Assembly: GCA_031272415.1 (NCBI GenBank)
Contig: JAISTU010000002.1
Span: 1 to 5,337, forward strand
Length of the DNA: 5,337 bases
Direction: 5' to 3'
From: Bacteroidales bacterium
GTDB taxonomy: Bacteria; Bacteroidota; Bacteroidia; Bacteroidales; WCHB1-69
Positions within the stretch are counted from its first letter, which is position 1. Each line of letters begins with the position of its first letter. The position numbers and the translations under genes were made by a program. The notes under the pieces were generated by a model, which searched no databases, had not been told where the DNA came from, and was given only the letters and a program-made list of their open reading frames with translations. Positions 5,223 through 5,337 of the stretch are shown in pieces.

Positions 5223-5337
5223 ATGCCATTTTTACAATATTTTTACAATAATATCGGCGATTTGGCGTTAATAAGTAAAAACAAGAAATATATGATGATA
5301 GAGAATAGAAAACATTATTACGCTGAAAATCAAAGGA
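5223..5337 (+). CDS. Start of a second Rhs-like cassette (partial, runs off right edge)
   Basis: An open frame runs from the stop at 5132 to the right edge with no stop. The first in-frame ATG is at 5223 (MPFLQYFYNNIGDLALIS...) and a further ATG-ATG pair is at 5292-5297. The end, MIENRKHYYAENQR, lines up with the start of the Rhs tip at 3324 (...NKHYYTGNH), and the NNIGDLALI segment matches the remnant at 3265-3301. Upstream of 5223 the same frame gives a plausible peptide (DQNGHVSFSLSDVNQRPYV), so the true start may be earlier, or this may be the broken interior of a former Rhs gene. The start codon is uncertain. It most likely begins the next toxin cassette of a tandem array. Confidence 0.5.
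   Translation, partial: MPFLQYFYNNIGDLALISKNKKYMMIENRKHYYAENQR
5243..5278 (+). repeat. Rhs cassette leader repeat, copy B
   Basis: This 36-base segment pairs with 3265-3301: two substitutions and one missing A. Here it is in frame with the downstream HYY sequence. The distance between the two copies, about 1.98 kb, is one whole unit: leader, Rhs tip with effector, and partner gene. A shared segment of this kind is what homologous recombination between cassettes would use (inference). Confidence 0.75.

Overview
The window looks like a piece of an AT-rich Bacteroidota chromosome. Three things suggest this: leftward promoters with the Bacteroidota-type -7 box (TAnnTTTG), no convincing Shine-Dalgarno sequences, and an Rhs protein whose core (FNGKELDEENG, SPYVYCANNP, DPTG) has the form usual in that phylum. 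This assignment is inference from motifs; no database search was possible.

The left half (1-3123) is ordinary housekeeping DNA read leftward. The 5' end of an unidentified gene lies at 1-60. After a 297-base repeat-rich gap come prmC (release factor glutamine methyltransferase, 358-1209) and dxs (1-deoxy-D-xylulose-5-phosphate synthase, 1216-3123). These two are only 6 bases apart and probably form a dxs-prmC operon driven from a TATCTTTG box at 3154-3161. The same promoter sequence, embedded in the same composite repeat (AT-rich block, 7-bp AGAGTGY tandem repeats, T-tract plus GCATT), stands upstream of the gene at 1-60. Beside that copy is a 116-base near-perfect palindrome (181-296).

The right half (about 3265-5337) is accessory DNA read rightward. 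It holds an orphan Rhs 'tip': only the last part of the Rhs core, fused to an about 230-residue C-terminal effector-like domain with WHExxE and AHNRA motifs (3324-4373). Six bases later comes a probable exported partner/immunity protein that is split by an in-frame TGA into 4380-4607 and 4608-5132. After this the sequence begins a second, similar unit. A 36-37 base segment encoding NNIGDL(T/A)LI occurs both just before the first Rhs tip (3265-3301) and at 5243-5278. At the second site it runs in frame into another HYY-containing Rhs start that leaves the right edge. The region therefore reads as a tandem array of displaced Rhs-toxin/immunity cassettes, parked next to a core metabolic operon.

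The main points for a second look are the cassette array with its single-base frame difference between copies, the effector domain, the nonsense-split exported partner gene, and the composite repeat that carries promoters.
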